The notes below the pieces were generated by a model. It was not told the origin of the DNA, did not search any database, and saw only the letters and a list, made by a program, of their open reading frames with translations. Made by a program: the position numbers and the translations under genes. Source: CAVRTM01 sp963696105 (lineage in GTDB: Bacteria; Actinomycetota; Actinomycetes; Actinomycetales; Dermatophilaceae). From it: 64,000 nucleotides of DNA. Shown here in pieces: positions 1 to 10,134 of the stretch; position 1 is the first letter of the stretch, and each line of letters opens with the position of its first letter. The stretch lies in NCBI GenBank assembly GCA_963696105.1, contig CAVOIP010000005.1, positions 1,426,001-1,490,000 on the forward strand, read 5' to 3'.

Positions 1-4
1 CGCT

Positions 5-943
5 GTGATCGTCACCGTCACGCTCAACGCCGCCCTCGACATCACCTACGACGTCGACGAGGTGCTCCCGCACGGGAGCCACCGCGTCACCGCCGTACGG
101 CAGCGGGCCGGGGGCAAGGGCGTCAACGTCGCGTCGGTCCTCGCGCGGGCGGGCTGTGAGGTGGTCGCCACCGGGTACGCCGGGGGCAGGACCGGCGCGG
201 ACCTGTGCGCCGACCTCGACGTGCGGGGGGTTCCCCACCGGTTCGTGGACGGCGGCGACGCCCGCCGTACCGTCACGGTCGTCTCGGCGGCGGACGGCGA
301 CGCCACGGTCTTCAACGAGCCGGGCCCGGTCGTACCGGCCGACGCGTGGACCTCGCTGGTGCGCCTCGTCGGCGACCTCGTGCGCGGGCACGGAGCCGGC
401 GTGGTGGTGCTCTCGGGCAGCCTGCCCCGCGGTCTGCCGGCGGACGCGAGCTCGCAGCTGGTCGGGGCCGCCCGTGCGAACGGCGCCCGTGCTGTCGTCG
501 ACGTGGACGGTGCCGCCCTGCGCGACGCCGTGACGGCAGCACCCGAGGTGGTCAAGCCCAACCGCCACGAGCTGCTCGCCACCACGGGCTGCGCCGACAT
601 CGCCACCGGCGTGGGGGTGCTGCGGTCCAGCGGCGCGCGCGACGTCGTCGTGTCGGACGGAGCCGACGGCCTCCTGGTGTTCCCGCTGCGCGGCCGCCCG
701 CTGCGCGCCTGGTTGCCGACCCGGTTGGCAGGTAACCCGACCGGTGCCGGTGACGCGCTCGCCGCAGCGCTGGCACACGGTCTGCAGGCCGGTGAGGCGT
801 GGCCGGTGGTGGCCCGGCGGGCGGTGGCCTGGTCCGCCGCCGCGGTGCTGCAGCCGGTGGCCGGCGAGGTGGACCCCGACGACGCGAGGGACCTGGAGAG
901 CCAGGTCCGGATGGAGGAGACCGATGACGCTGTCCCGGCTTGA
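5..943 (+). CDS. 1-phosphofructokinase / tagatose-6-phosphate kinase family (PfkB)
   Basis: A 312-residue PfkB sugar-phosphate kinase, expected to transfer phosphate from ATP to the 1-position of fructose-1-P- or tagatose-6-P-like substrates in the cytosol. Visible motifs are the substrate-site GGKGVN (residues 36-41), KPNRHE (184-189) and the ATP/anion-hole motif NPTGAGD (244-250) with the catalytic Asp. The GTG at base 5 gives the typical N-terminus MIVTVTLNAALD, so the gene looks complete although the window starts just upstream and hides its ribosome site. It overlaps the following aldolase gene by 20 bases, the classic kinase-aldolase pair that makes and splits a ketose-1,6-bisphosphate. 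Whether fructose, tagatose or another ketose is used cannot be decided here. Confidence 0.85.
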   Translation: MIVTVTLNAALDITYDVDEVLPHGSHRVTAVRQRAGGKGVNVASVLARAGCEVVATGYAGGRTGADLCADLDVRGVPHRFVDGGDARRTVTVVSAADGDATVFNEPGPVVPADAWTSLVRLVGDLVRGHGAGVVVLSGSLPRGLPADASSQLVGAARANGARAVVDVDGAALRDAVTAAPEVVKPNRHELLATTGCADIATGVGVLRSSGARDVVVSDGADGLLVFPLRGRPLRAWLPTRLAGNPTGAGDALAAALAHGLQAGEAWPVVARRAVAWSAAAVLQPVAGEVDPDDARDLESQVRMEETDDAVPA

Positions 944-1760
944 CGAGGTGCTGCGGGCCGCAGCCGGGTGCGGGCGGGGGGTCGGCGCCTTCAACGTGAT
1001 CCAGATCGAGCACGCCGAGGCGCTCGTGGCCGCCGCCGAGACCACGGGCCTTCCCGTGGTGCTCCAGATCAGCGAGAACGCGGTGCGCTACCACGGTGCG
1101 CTGGCGCCGATCGCCATGGCCACCAAGGCGATCGCTGAGCGGGCCACGGTGCCCTGCGTCCTGCACCTGGACCACGCGGTCACCGAGTCGCTGGTCGACG
1201 AGGCGGTGGCGCTCGGGTTCACGTCGGTCATGTTCGACGGGTCCAGGCTCGATGACGCCGCCAACCGCGAGGTGACCACGGCGGTCGTGCAGCGGTGCCA
1301 CGCCGCGGGCGTCAGCGTCGAGGCCGAGCTCGGCGAGATCGGTGGCAAGGACGGTGTGCACGCGCCGGGCGTGCGCACCGACCCGGCCGAGGCCGCGGCG
1401 TTCGTCGCGGACACCGGCGTCGACGCGCTCGCCGTGGCGGTGGGGTCCTCGCACGCGATGACCAGCCGGACGGCCCTGATCGACCTGCAGCTCGTGGCGG
1501 CGATCCACGCGACGGTGCCGGTCCCGCTGGTGCTGCACGGCTCCTCCGGGGTGCCGGACACCGACCTCGTGGGCGCGGTGGAGGCCGGCATGACCAAGAT
1601 CAACATCGCGACGCACCTGAACTCCGTGTTCACCCAGGCGGTCCGGGACCACCTCGCCGCCCACCCGGCGCTGGTCGACACGCGCAAGTACCTCGGGGCC
1701 GGACGCGCCGCCGTGGAGGACGAGACCATCCGGCTGATGAGCATGCTCGCCCGCCGCTGA
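924..1760 (+). CDS. Class II fructose/tagatose-bisphosphate aldolase (GatY/KbaY/Fba type)
   Basis: A 278-residue zinc-dependent aldolase, expected to split a ketose-1,6-bisphosphate into dihydroxyacetone phosphate and glyceraldehyde-3-phosphate. Visible landmarks are GAFNV (21-25), the catalytic Asp and zinc His in HLDH (81-84), EAELGEIGG (133-141), the histidines in GSSHAM (174-179) and LHGSSG (204-209), and the phosphate-site GMTKINIAT. The ATG at 924 lies inside the kinase gene and follows GGAGGAGA, a strong ribosome site. Longer upstream reading is antisense-like filler. Its size and pairing with a PfkB kinase favour the GatY/KbaY branch, but fructose-bisphosphate aldolase activity is equally possible. 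Confidence 0.88.
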   Translation: MTLSRLDEVLRAAAGCGRGVGAFNVIQIEHAEALVAAAETTGLPVVLQISENAVRYHGALAPIAMATKAIAERATVPCVLHLDHAVTESLVDEAVALGFTSVMFDGSRLDDAANREVTTAVVQRCHAAGVSVEAELGEIGGKDGVHAPGVRTDPAEAAAFVADTGVDALAVAVGSSHAMTSRTALIDLQLVAAIHATVPVPLVLHGSSGVPDTDLVGAVEAGMTKINIATHLNSVFTQAVRDHLAAHPALVDTRKYLGAGRAAVEDETIRLMSMLARR

Positions 1761-1802
1761 GCCCACCCCGTGCCCCGGGTGCGGCGGAGGGCTGCCGGTG
1801 GG

Positions 1803-2285
1803 TCAGGCGGCGGCGGCGCAGCGGTGGGGGGCGAAGACCCACACCCGCAGCAGCACGAACCGCAGCACCCCCGCCGCGAGGTTGGCCGCCAGCAGCACAC
1901 CGAGCTCCAGTGCGCGGCTGGGCTGGTCCCTCACCACCTCGAGAACGGCGAGCGAGCCGCTGGTCAGGGCCAGCCCGATCAGGAACACGACCATGCCCTC
2001 GAGCTGGGCGCGGAGGGCGCCGGCGCGGCCCGACAGCTTGAACGTCAGCCGACGGTTGGCTGAGGTGTCGAAGACGGCGGTGAGCACCCACGCCGCGACG
2101 TTCGAGAGCTGGGCCCCGAGTACGTCGCGCAGCAGGGCGTACAGGCCGACGTAGGCGAGGGTGGAGGCGATACCGATCAGGGTGTACCAGACCAGCTGGG
2201 CCGTGAGCCGCCCGGTCGACCTGGTCCGCGAGCCTGCATCCGGGGCGGCCTCCGTCGCACCGCCGCGCTCGCTACGAACCATCAC
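1803..2285 (-). CDS. GtrA-family membrane protein
   Basis: A 160-residue protein with four predicted membrane helices (about residues 29-50, 56-78, 95-115 and 122-145) matching the GtrA family. Members are thought to help move polyprenyl-linked sugars across the membrane for glycosylation of surface polymers. The conserved stretch TSANRRLTFK near residue 75 is the cytoplasmic signature of the family. The GTG at 2285 is preferred because GGAGG lies 9 bases upstream (2295-2299); an ATG follows at 2282. No partner glycosyltransferase is adjacent, so its polymer is unknown. Confidence 0.8.
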   Translation of the reverse strand: MMVRSERGGATEAAPDAGSRTRSTGRLTAQLVWYTLIGIASTLAYVGLYALLRDVLGAQLSNVAAWVLTAVFDTSANRRLTFKLSGRAGALRAQLEGMVVFLIGLALTSGSLAVLEVVRDQPSRALELGVLLAANLAAGVLRFVLLRVWVFAPHRCAAAA

Positions 2286-2556
2286 CGACGTCGACCTCCA
2301 CTGCCCGTAGCGTCATGGGGGTGCCGCCCATGGTGGCCGCCTCTGTGTCCTGCCCGTCCCGCCCGTCCCGCGCGCGGTGCCCGCAGGAGGGTGACCCTGC
2401 GCAACAAACTACCAAGGGTGTCCTCCGGCCCGTCTGGCGGTGCACGACCGACGTCGGCGTGGAGCTGGGCTGGGCCTGCGGGGCCGCAGAGACATTGCCT
2501 GCGGCCGCGTGGGCGGGCCATGCTGTCGTCGGAGGCGACGGCGGAGGGCGGTACCT

Positions 2557-3562
2557 GTGGGCGACGCTGGCACCAGCCCGGCTGCGGTCGGCGCGGACTG
2601 GCCGCAGCTGCGCGTGGCGGACTGGGCGGCGACGCGGGACACGCTGCACCTGTGGACCCAGGTCGTGGGCAAGATCCGGTTGGCCAAGGCGCCCATGCTC
2701 AACCACTGGTGGCAGACGCCGCTGTACGTCACCCCGCGCGGCCTGACCACGTCGGGCATCCCGGACGGCCGGCGCCTGTTCGACATCGAGATGGACTTCC
2801 TCGACGCCCGGATGCGCATCCGCACCAGCGACGGCGGCTCCCGCGCGGTCGTCCTGGAGCCGAAGTCCGTGGCGGCGTTCTACGCCGAGACCATGGCGGC
2901 GCTGCGGGAGCTGGACGTGGACGTCGCCATACGCCCGGTGCCCGTGGAGGTGCCGGTGGCGGTTCCCTTCGCGCGAGGACACCGGGCACGCCTCGTACGA
3001 CGCCGCCGCCGTCCGCCTGTTCTGGGGGCAGCTCGTGCAGGCCGCTCGGGTGATCACGGCGTTCCGCTCCGCGTTCGTCGGCAAGGCCAGCCCGGTGCAC
3101 TTCTTCTGGGGCAGCTTCGACCTCGCCTGCACCCGGTTCTCCGGCCGCACCGCGCCGCCGCACCCCGGTGGCGTGCCCAACTGTGCGGACTGGGTGATGG
3201 TGGAGGGGTACTCGCACGAGCTGAGCAGCTGCGGGTTCTGGCCCGGCGGGGGCGAGGAGGGTGCGTTCTACGCCTACGCCTACCCCGAGCCCGAGGGGTT
3301 TCGTTCTGCTGCGGTGCAGCCCGAGGCCGCCCGCTACGACGGGGGGCTCGGGCAGTTCCTGCTGCCGTACGAGGCCGTCCGGACCGCGCCGGAGCCCGAC
3401 CGGGCGCTGCTGGCGTTCCTGCAGTCGACATACGAGGCCGCGGCTGACCTGGGCGGCTGGGACCGCGCCACGCTGGAGCGGGACTCCGTCGAGCTCGAGC
3501 CCGTCGACGGCCCCGGGGTCGGCACGACGTCTCGGCGCCGGGACCGGCGACCGGACGTCTGA
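2557..3562 (+). pseudogene. DUF5996-family protein with a +1 frameshift near 2974
   Basis: Two consecutive frames together make one protein of about 335 residues that I recognise as the DUF5996 family (function unknown). The first part runs from GTG 2557 (GGAGGG upstream) through WPQLRVADWAATRDTLHLW and NHWWQTPLYVTPRGL. The second part continues with EDTGHASYDAAAVRLFWGQ and the family signature KASPVHFFWGSFDLA, GFWPGGG and AFYAYAYPEPEGF. One surplus base at about 2974 separates them; removing it reads PFAEDTGH without interruption. There are no other disablements, so the break may be recent or a sequencing error. Neighbouring recQ shows the same kind of defect. Upstream 2286-2556 shows no gene. 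Confidence 0.75.
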
Positions 3563-3674
3563 CCCCTCTCGTCGGGACCGCCTCGCAGCGCCACACGGGC
3601 CTTTCGCGAGTCCGTGCCGCGCCGTAGGTTGGTGGGACCGCGATCCGACCCGGGATGCCCGAACGGAGGACGCT

Positions 3675-4073
3675 GTGGCCACGGTGAGCGTCCGCTACGT
3701 CGTCGAGAACGTCGACGCCGCCATCGAGTTCTACTGCGCCAGGCTCGGTTTCCATCTGGAGATGCACCCAGCCGCCGGTTTCGCGATGCTCTCCCGCGGT
3801 GACCTCCGCCTCCTGCTCAGTGCCCCCGGGGCCGGCCCGGGAGGAGGCGGCCGGGCCACGCCGGACGGCAGGGTGCCCGAGCCCGGCGGATGGAACCGGT
3901 TCCAGCTGGAGGTGTCGGACCTGTCCGCCCTGGTGGAGACGCTGCGCGGGCAGGGCGCCACCTTCCGCAACGACGTCGTCGTGGGGGTCGGCGGCAAGCA
4001 GATCCTGCTCGAGGACCCCTCGGGCAACCCGGTCGAGCTGTTCGAGCCGGCTCGGCCGGAAGTGGCGCTCTGA
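3675..4073 (+). CDS. VOC-family (glyoxalase/bleomycin-resistance fold) protein
   Basis: A 132-residue single-domain member of the vicinal-oxygen-chelate superfamily, small metal-binding proteins that include glyoxalases, dioxygenases and antibiotic-sequestering proteins. The beta-alpha-beta-beta-beta repeats are visible as VSVRYVVENVDAAIEFYCARLGF at the N-terminus and FQLEVSDLSALVETLRGQG in the second half, ending with the usual DPSGNPVELFEP, whose Glu is a typical metal ligand. GTG 3675 follows GGAGGA by four bases. The gene stands alone between two frameshifted genes. The reaction cannot be assigned. Confidence 0.8.
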   Translation: MATVSVRYVVENVDAAIEFYCARLGFHLEMHPAAGFAMLSRGDLRLLLSAPGAGPGGGGRATPDGRVPEPGGWNRFQLEVSDLSALVETLRGQGATFRNDVVVGVGGKQILLEDPSGNPVELFEPARPEVAL

Positions 4074-4178
4074 CGCAGACAGTGCCCTGACGGAAGCCGT
4101 GCGTCCTCGTCGTGGGTGCCCGCCGGCCATCGGGGGTGGGTGGCGCCGGCAGGGGACCCGTCCGGCACCATGCAGTCC

Positions 4179-6013
<1,835 letters not shown>

Positions 6014-6020
6014 GGACGGC

Positions 6021-6422
6021 TCACGTGGAAGCGGTGAGGTCGTCCTGCCGGTGCGGGGCACCCAGGCCCCAGCTGAACCGGTGTGGCGGTGTCTGGCTGG
6101 AGTAGTGGAGGACCTCGACGTCCTCGAGGGTGGCCATCCCCCCGGTCATGACCTCTTCGAGGAGGGGAAGGAACGCCTCGATGCGCTCCGGGGTGTCGAT
6201 GATGGTGACTGCGACGGGGACGTCCTCGGTGAGGCTGAGGAGGTGGACGGTGTGGATGGAGTGCGTCCCGCCGTACCCCTCGAACCCGCGGATGGCGGTG
6301 GCGCCGGCGAGGCCCGCTGCGTGTGCTCGGTGCACGATCTCGACGAACAGCGGCCGGTGGTGCCACTGGTCGGTCTCGCCGACGTAGACGGTCAGTCGGC
6401 GTGCGCGCTCAGAAGTGCTCAT
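6021..6422 (-). CDS. DUF190 protein, PII-like fold, linked to fluoride channels
   Basis: A 133-residue DUF190 protein. Seen: RRLTVYVGETDQWHHRPLFVEIVHRAHAAGLAGATAIRGFEGYG, then IHTVHLLSLTEDVPVAVTIIDTPERIEAFLP, the pattern of the family. Members are predicted to adopt a ferredoxin/PII-like fold and very often sit beside crcB/fluC, so a regulatory or accessory role in fluoride or ion homeostasis is inferred, not proven. It is transcribed away from the fluC operon across a 317-bp gap and resembles the second copy at 7303-7728. The ATG at 6422 is chosen because homology begins immediately after it. Confidence 0.8.
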   Translation of the reverse strand: MSTSERARRLTVYVGETDQWHHRPLFVEIVHRAHAAGLAGATAIRGFEGYGGTHSIHTVHLLSLTEDVPVAVTIIDTPERIEAFLPLLEEVMTGGMATLEDVEVLHYSSQTPPHRFSWGLGAPHRQDDLTAST

Positions 6423-6448
6423 GGAGTCCGCTTCTCGGTCGCGGGGAC

Positions 6449-6467
6449 GGCGGTGGGCCCCACCGCC
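6449..6467. promoter_or_regulatory. Perfect hairpin in the 5' region of the divergent DUF190 gene
   Basis: GGCGGTGG (6449-6456) and CCACCGCC (6460-6467) form a perfect 8-bp stem with a three-base loop, 27 bases upstream of the DUF190 start on the minus strand. It could be an operator or a leader hairpin. The rest of the divergent 6423-6739 gap carries no ORF I trust, and I could not recognise the conserved core of a fluoride (crcB) riboswitch on either strand. Confidence 0.4.
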
Positions 6468-6739
6468 GCTTCCACCCACAAGATTACGCCCGGACATGGG
6501 CTGCCAGCAGCGCGCGGAGCTGCCCTGCTGAGCCGTCCTCAGAGCCGTCAGCCGGCGGGGCGGCCGACCGGCCAGGACCTGGGCGAGCGGCCCTCGCGCG
6601 TGCCGGGTCGTGGTCGTAACGTGGATGGTCACATCCGCGAGCGCGCGGATCCGCAAGGCGTCCCACGTCGCGCGTTCCAGGCTGGCCGGCGAGGGACGGT
6701 CGCTCAGCGCCGGGCCGGGATGGTCGTGCGGGAGGTCAC

Positions 6740-7306
6740 GTGGACACGCAACACGGTCGGTCCGCCCGCGGCTCGCTGCCGGACCGCCTCGGGGCATGGC
6801 TGCGGCGTCGCGGCCCGATCTACGCGGTCATCGCCCTGGGAGGGTTCGCCGGCGGGAACACGCGGTACGCCCTGGGCCTGGTGTGGCCGGAGCAGCCGGG
6901 GGCTTTCCCATGGACGACGTTCGGCATCAACGTGTCCGGGGCCTTCGTCCTCGCGCTGCTGCTGGTGCTGATCCTGGAGGCGTGGGAGGCGCCGACCTGG
7001 GTGCGGCCGCTGGCCGGGACGGGTTTCCTGGGGGCGTTCACGACCTTCTCGTCCGTGGCGTTCGCCCTCGACCGGTTTGCCGCGGCGGACGAGTGGCTGC
7101 TGTTCTGCGCCTACATGGGTTTCTCGGTGCTCGCGGGCTTGGCCGCGGCGAGCTTCGGGGTGGTGCTGGCCCGGTCCTGGGTGGCCGCCCGCACCAGGCA
7201 CTCCGTCGGGGAGCGTGCCGACGAACCTTCCGCCGCTCCCCGCGGCGACGCGCCGGCCGCCCGCGCGGCGGGTCCGGCCACCTCGAGCGACGGGAGCGGG
7301 CAGTGA
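6740..7306 (+). CDS. crcB: Fluoride-specific ion channel FluC/CrcB, subunit 1
   Basis: A 188-residue Fluc-family fluoride exporter subunit that lets fluoride leave the cell. Seen: four hydrophobic helices, the GGFAGGNTRYALG motif near residue 35, the pore Asn in TFGINVSGAF, and the phenylalanine-box region GAFTTFSSVAFA. A hydrophilic tail of about 45 Ala/Pro/Arg-rich residues after the last helix is longer than usual. It is the first gene of a tightly packed fluC-DUF190-fluC operon; its stop overlaps the next start (GTGA). Two non-identical subunits in one operon suggest a heterodimeric antiparallel channel, as known for paired CrcB1/CrcB2 of Gram-positive bacteria. Confidence 0.88.
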   Translation: MDTQHGRSARGSLPDRLGAWLRRRGPIYAVIALGGFAGGNTRYALGLVWPEQPGAFPWTTFGINVSGAFVLALLLVLILEAWEAPTWVRPLAGTGFLGAFTTFSSVAFALDRFAAADEWLLFCAYMGFSVLAGLAAASFGVVLARSWVAARTRHSVGERADEPSAAPRGDAPAARAAGPATSSDGSGQ

Positions 7307-7728
7307 CGCCGGCGACGCGCCGGGGACGGCGCCTGACCATCTACGTCGGGGAGTCCGACCGTGCCAAGGGCACCCATGAGCCGCTGGCCGCGGAGATCAT
7401 CCAGCGAGCCGCCACTGCCGGCATGGCGGGCGCCAGCGCGTTCCGGGGGTGGGAGGGCTTCGGCAGCTCCGAGCACATCCACACCGCGCGGCTGCTGTCC
7501 CTGTCGGAGGACCTCCCGCTGGTCGTCGTCATCGTCGACACCCCCGAACGGGTCGCCGCGTTCCTGCCCCAGCTGGACGCCCTGGTCACGGAGGGCACGG
7601 CCGTGGTGGACGACGTCGACCTGATCCAGTTCGGCGCAGGAGCGCCGACTGGCACGGCCGCGGCCGCCGAGGGCGAGGCCGAGGGCGACGCCGAGAGCGG
7701 TACGGCGCCTGGTGGGGAGGCACCCTGA
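7303..7728 (+). CDS. DUF190 protein, second copy, between the two fluC genes
   Basis: A 141-residue DUF190 protein: RRLTIYVGESDRAKGTHEPLAAEIIQRAATAGMAGASAFRGWEGFG, then IHTARLLSLSEDLPLVVVIVDTPERVAAFLPQLDAL. It is a clear paralogue of 6021-6422 and ends with an acidic Ala/Gly/Glu-rich tail of about 30 residues. GTG 7303 overlaps the fluC stop by four bases, and its own stop shares one base with the next start, so it is translationally coupled to both channel subunits. That arrangement is the best argument for a direct role with the channel. Confidence 0.83.
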   Translation: MTPATRRGRRLTIYVGESDRAKGTHEPLAAEIIQRAATAGMAGASAFRGWEGFGSSEHIHTARLLSLSEDLPLVVVIVDTPERVAAFLPQLDALVTEGTAVVDDVDLIQFGAGAPTGTAAAAEGEAEGDAESGTAPGGEAP

Positions 7729-8108
7729 TGCTGTGGCTGCTCGTGGGCGGCGCCGCGGCGGTGGGCGCGATGATGCGCTACGGGACCGACCAGGTGGTGG
7801 CGGCGAGGATCCTCGCGCCCCGCGACATCGTGTTCCCCCTCGGCACCTTCGTGGTGAACATCGTCGGATCGCTCCTGCTGGGAGCCGTGGCGGGCCTGGT
7901 GGTCAACGCCGGCATCGACCTGCGATGGCGCACCGTGCTCGGTGTCGGCCTCGCCGGCGGGCTGACGACCTTCAGCACCTGGACCTACGAGACGGTGCGG
8001 CTGCTCGAGGACGGTTCGCTGCGTGAGGCCGCCGCCAACATCGGCGTCAGCCTCGCCGTCGGCCTGGCAGCCGCGTCGCTGGGGTATGCGCTGACCGTGC
8101 TGGTCTGA
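7728..8108 (+). CDS. crcB: Fluoride-specific ion channel FluC/CrcB, subunit 2
   Basis: A compact 126-residue Fluc subunit with four membrane helices, the GGAAAVGAMMRYGTD motif (residues 7-21), the pore Asn in TFVVNIVGSLLLG and the LTTFSTWTYE phenylalanine-box segment. It lacks the hydrophilic tail of subunit 1. The ATG shares a base with the upstream stop (TGATG). It ends the operon and is followed by a good terminator hairpin at 8146-8182. Together with subunit 1 it should form the fluoride exporter. Confidence 0.88.
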   Translation: MLWLLVGGAAAVGAMMRYGTDQVVAARILAPRDIVFPLGTFVVNIVGSLLLGAVAGLVVNAGIDLRWRTVLGVGLAGGLTTFSTWTYETVRLLEDGSLREAAANIGVSLAVGLAAASLGYALTVLV

Positions 8109-8145
8109 CCGCGTTCACGCCCGGCGGAGCCGGCGAGAGACAGCA

Positions 8146-8182
8146 GGAACCGCAGGCCAGAGGGGATCTGACCTGCGGTTCC
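8146..8182. terminator. Bidirectional terminator between fluC operon and tRNA-Phe
   Basis: GGAACCGCAGG (8146-8156) pairs perfectly with CCTGCGGTTCC (8172-8182), an 11-bp stem whose loop can pair further (CAGA/TCTG). It lies between two converging units, the fluC operon on plus and the tRNA-Phe gene on minus, and can serve both. No U-tract follows, which is normal for actinobacteria. Confidence 0.7.
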
Positions 8183-8184
8183 GG

Positions 8185-8261
8185 TGGTGGCCAGGGGCGG
8201 GGTCGAACCGCCGACCTTCCGATTTTCAGTCGGACGCTCGTACCAACTGAGCTACCTGGCC
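8185..8261 (-). tRNA. tRNA-Phe (GAA)
   Basis: On the minus strand the sequence folds as a full cloverleaf: acceptor GGCCAGG paired with CCTGGCC, an anticodon stem TCCGA/TCGGA around loop CTGAAAA (anticodon GAA), a T-arm GGCGG-TTCGACC-CCGCC, discriminator A and an encoded CCA (8185-8187). It is complete and ordinary. Confidence 0.95.
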
Positions 8262-8613
8262 GTGTTCGTGCATTCGCGGCGGCCTGCGGTTTCCGGCAGG
8301 AGAGCACCCCGCGACTGGTAGAGAGTAGCCCATCCCCGGAGGGTCGGATGACGCCAGGTGGTGCAGGGAGTGCCTCCCTCGCTGGGAAGGTGACGGGGAA
8401 CCAGGTGGCCACGCCACAAGGCTGATACGCCAGCTCCGGCTGCGTCGACCCGGCCGGGACCGGGCCACGTGGCTACGCCCTTCGAACGGGTGCCGCTGGT
8501 CGCACCACGCGCCAGGACGCCCGAACGGACCAGCGCACTGACGCCCGCGGCTCGAGGAAGGCTCTCTCCGCCGGGGCGCGGGACGACGACGGCACGAAGT
8601 TACGCCCAGATCG

Positions 8614-8682
8614 TTGACAGCGGCGAACGGGCGTCGGTAGCGTCTGTGACGCAATATCGGACTGTGTTCGGGATGTCGAACG
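8614..8682 (+). promoter_or_regulatory. Promoter and IclR-type operator of the sugar ABC operon
   Basis: TTGACA (8614-8619), an 18-base spacer and TAGCGT (8638-8643) form a strong promoter. Twenty-one bases downstream of the -10 lies TGTTCGGGATGTCGAACG (8665-8682), an imperfect palindrome that recurs at four other promoters around the iclR gene. A repressor bound there would block early elongation. The remaining stretch from the tRNA (8262) to the ABC gene (8790) holds no credible ORF; the leader after the operator is about 107 bases. Confidence 0.65.
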
Positions 8683-8789
8683 CTTGCGGGTGCGCCGTTC
8701 TCAGCGCCCTGCGCCCAAGCCTCGACCGGTCGGCGGAGTCACAGCTCGTGCCTCCGTGGCGAGGCACTCTGACGAGAAGGAGCCGCACG

Positions 8790-10124
8790 TTGCCCGCGCA
8801 CCAGACCTCGCTCCCCGGCCCCACCCGTCGAGACATCCTGAGAGGGGGCCTCGGCCTGGCGGCCGTGGCCGGCACCGGCACGCTGCTGGCCGCGTGCTCC
8901 GGCGGCAGTACCGCCGATGCTGCCGCGGACGGGACGGTGACGATCACCATGTGGCACGGGCAGGCGAACCAGGGGAAGGCCACGCTGGACAAGCTGGTCG
9001 CGGACTTCCAGAAGCGGAACCCCAAGATCAAGGTCAACGCCAGCAGCGGCGGCGTCCTCGCCGACAGCATGCTGCAGAAGATCACGACGGCCTTGTCCTC
9101 GGGGCAGTACCCGGACATCGCCTACATCTTCGGCCCGGACATCGCGAGCGTGGCGCGCAGCCCGAAGGTGGCCCACCTCGGGGCCTACACCAAGAAGCCG
9201 GAGCTGCGGTGGGACGACTTCTACCCTGCGGCGCGCGACGCGGTGACGGTCCAGGGCGAGGCACGTGGCTTCCCGGCGCTCGTTGACAACCTCTGTGTGG
9301 CCTACAGCAAGAAGGTGTTCAAGGACGCCGGGGTGCCTGAACCGACGGCCGGGTGGAAGTGGGACGACTTCGTGCAGATCGCGAGACAGCTCACCAACCC
9401 CGCGAAGGGCATCTTCGGCACTGGTTGGCCGGCCGACGGGGGCGAGGACTGCGTCTGGCGCATCTACCCGATGATCTGGGACCTCGGCGGCGACATCATC
9501 ACCAAGGCGGGGGACAAGGTCGGCTTCGACGGCGACAGCGGGCTCAAGGCGCTGCAGACCATCAACCAGCTCGGCAAGGACAAGTCGGTCTACCCCGACA
9601 CCAAACCGGGCAGCGAGACCATGTACCAGATCTTCAACAACAACAAGATGGGCATGGTCCCGACCGGACCCTGGCAACTGCCCGACTTCATCGACAACAA
9701 GACCGACTACGGCGTGGTTCCGCTGCCGACGTTCTCGGGCAACAAGGTGACCATCGCCGGGCCCGACACGTGGACCGTCTTCGACAACGGGCAGGCCCGG
9801 GTGGCTGCCGCGGTCACGTTCCTGACCTACCTGACCGAGGCGGCCCAGGACGTGCAGTGGGCCAGCCAGGCAGGGAGCCTGCCCCTGCGCAGCAGCACGG
9901 CGCAGTCGCCGGAGTGGAAGGCGCACGTCGCCAAGACGGCTGGTCTGGATGTGTTCTCCGAGGCCCTCACGTATGCCCGGACCCGGCCGACCATCCGTAC
10001 CTACCCCCGGATCTCCCAGCCCATGGGGCAGGCCATCGTCAAGATGCTGCTCAACCAGGCCTCGCCGCAGGACGCTCTGCACGAGCTCGTGCAGAGCGCG
10101 AACGCCGCTCTTGCCACGGCGTGA
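8790..10124 (+). CDS. ABC transporter substrate-binding lipoprotein (sugar, SBP_bac_1)
   Basis: A 444-residue extracellular sugar-binding protein. The N-terminus carries a twin-arginine-like TRRDIL motif, a hydrophobic stretch and the lipobox LLAAC (lipidated Cys about residue 31), so it is probably a Tat-exported lipoprotein. The mature part starts with VTITMWHGQANQGKATLDKLVADFQKRNPKIKV, typical of family-1 carbohydrate binders. TTG 8790 is chosen because AAGGAG lies 7 bases upstream and the signal peptide starts just after; longer forms include the promoter and operator region. Two permease genes follow at once, but no ATPase gene is nearby, so a shared MsiK-like ATPase elsewhere is likely. 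The substrate is unknown; context suggests an oligosaccharide or glycoside. Confidence 0.88.
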   Translation: MPAHQTSLPGPTRRDILRGGLGLAAVAGTGTLLAACSGGSTADAAADGTVTITMWHGQANQGKATLDKLVADFQKRNPKIKVNASSGGVLADSMLQKITTALSSGQYPDIAYIFGPDIASVARSPKVAHLGAYTKKPELRWDDFYPAARDAVTVQGEARGFPALVDNLCVAYSKKVFKDAGVPEPTAGWKWDDFVQIARQLTNPAKGIFGTGWPADGGEDCVWRIYPMIWDLGGDIITKAGDKVGFDGDSGLKALQTINQLGKDKSVYPDTKPGSETMYQIFNNNKMGMVPTGPWQLPDFIDNKTDYGVVPLPTFSGNKVTIAGPDTWTVFDNGQARVAAAVTFLTYLTEAAQDVQWASQAGSLPLRSSTAQSPEWKAHVAKTAGLDVFSEALTYARTRPTIRTYPRISQPMGQAIVKMLLNQASPQDALHELVQSANAALATA

Positions 10125-10134
10125 GCGGTAGATC

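Noticed and set aside
552..1766. 404-codon minus-strand ORF opposite the kinase and aldolase genes
   Set aside because: Shadow of the aldolase gene; composition (His/Arg/Gly-rich) without motifs, as with many antisense frames here.
2440..2556. Longer N-terminus of the DUF5996 protein from ATG 2440
   Set aside because: The extra residues are Arg-rich filler; GTG 2557 has a ribosome site and lies just before the conserved part.
6423..6739. Fluoride (crcB) riboswitch expected before the fluC genes
   Set aside because: Neither strand shows the conserved GATG...AAAC...CTGATG core that I would need; only an 8-bp hairpin is present.
8185..8789. tRNA-Phe as attachment site of a genomic island covering 8.6-31 kb
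   Set aside because: No integrase, no repeat of the tRNA 3' end found downstream, and codon and base use resemble the neighbours.
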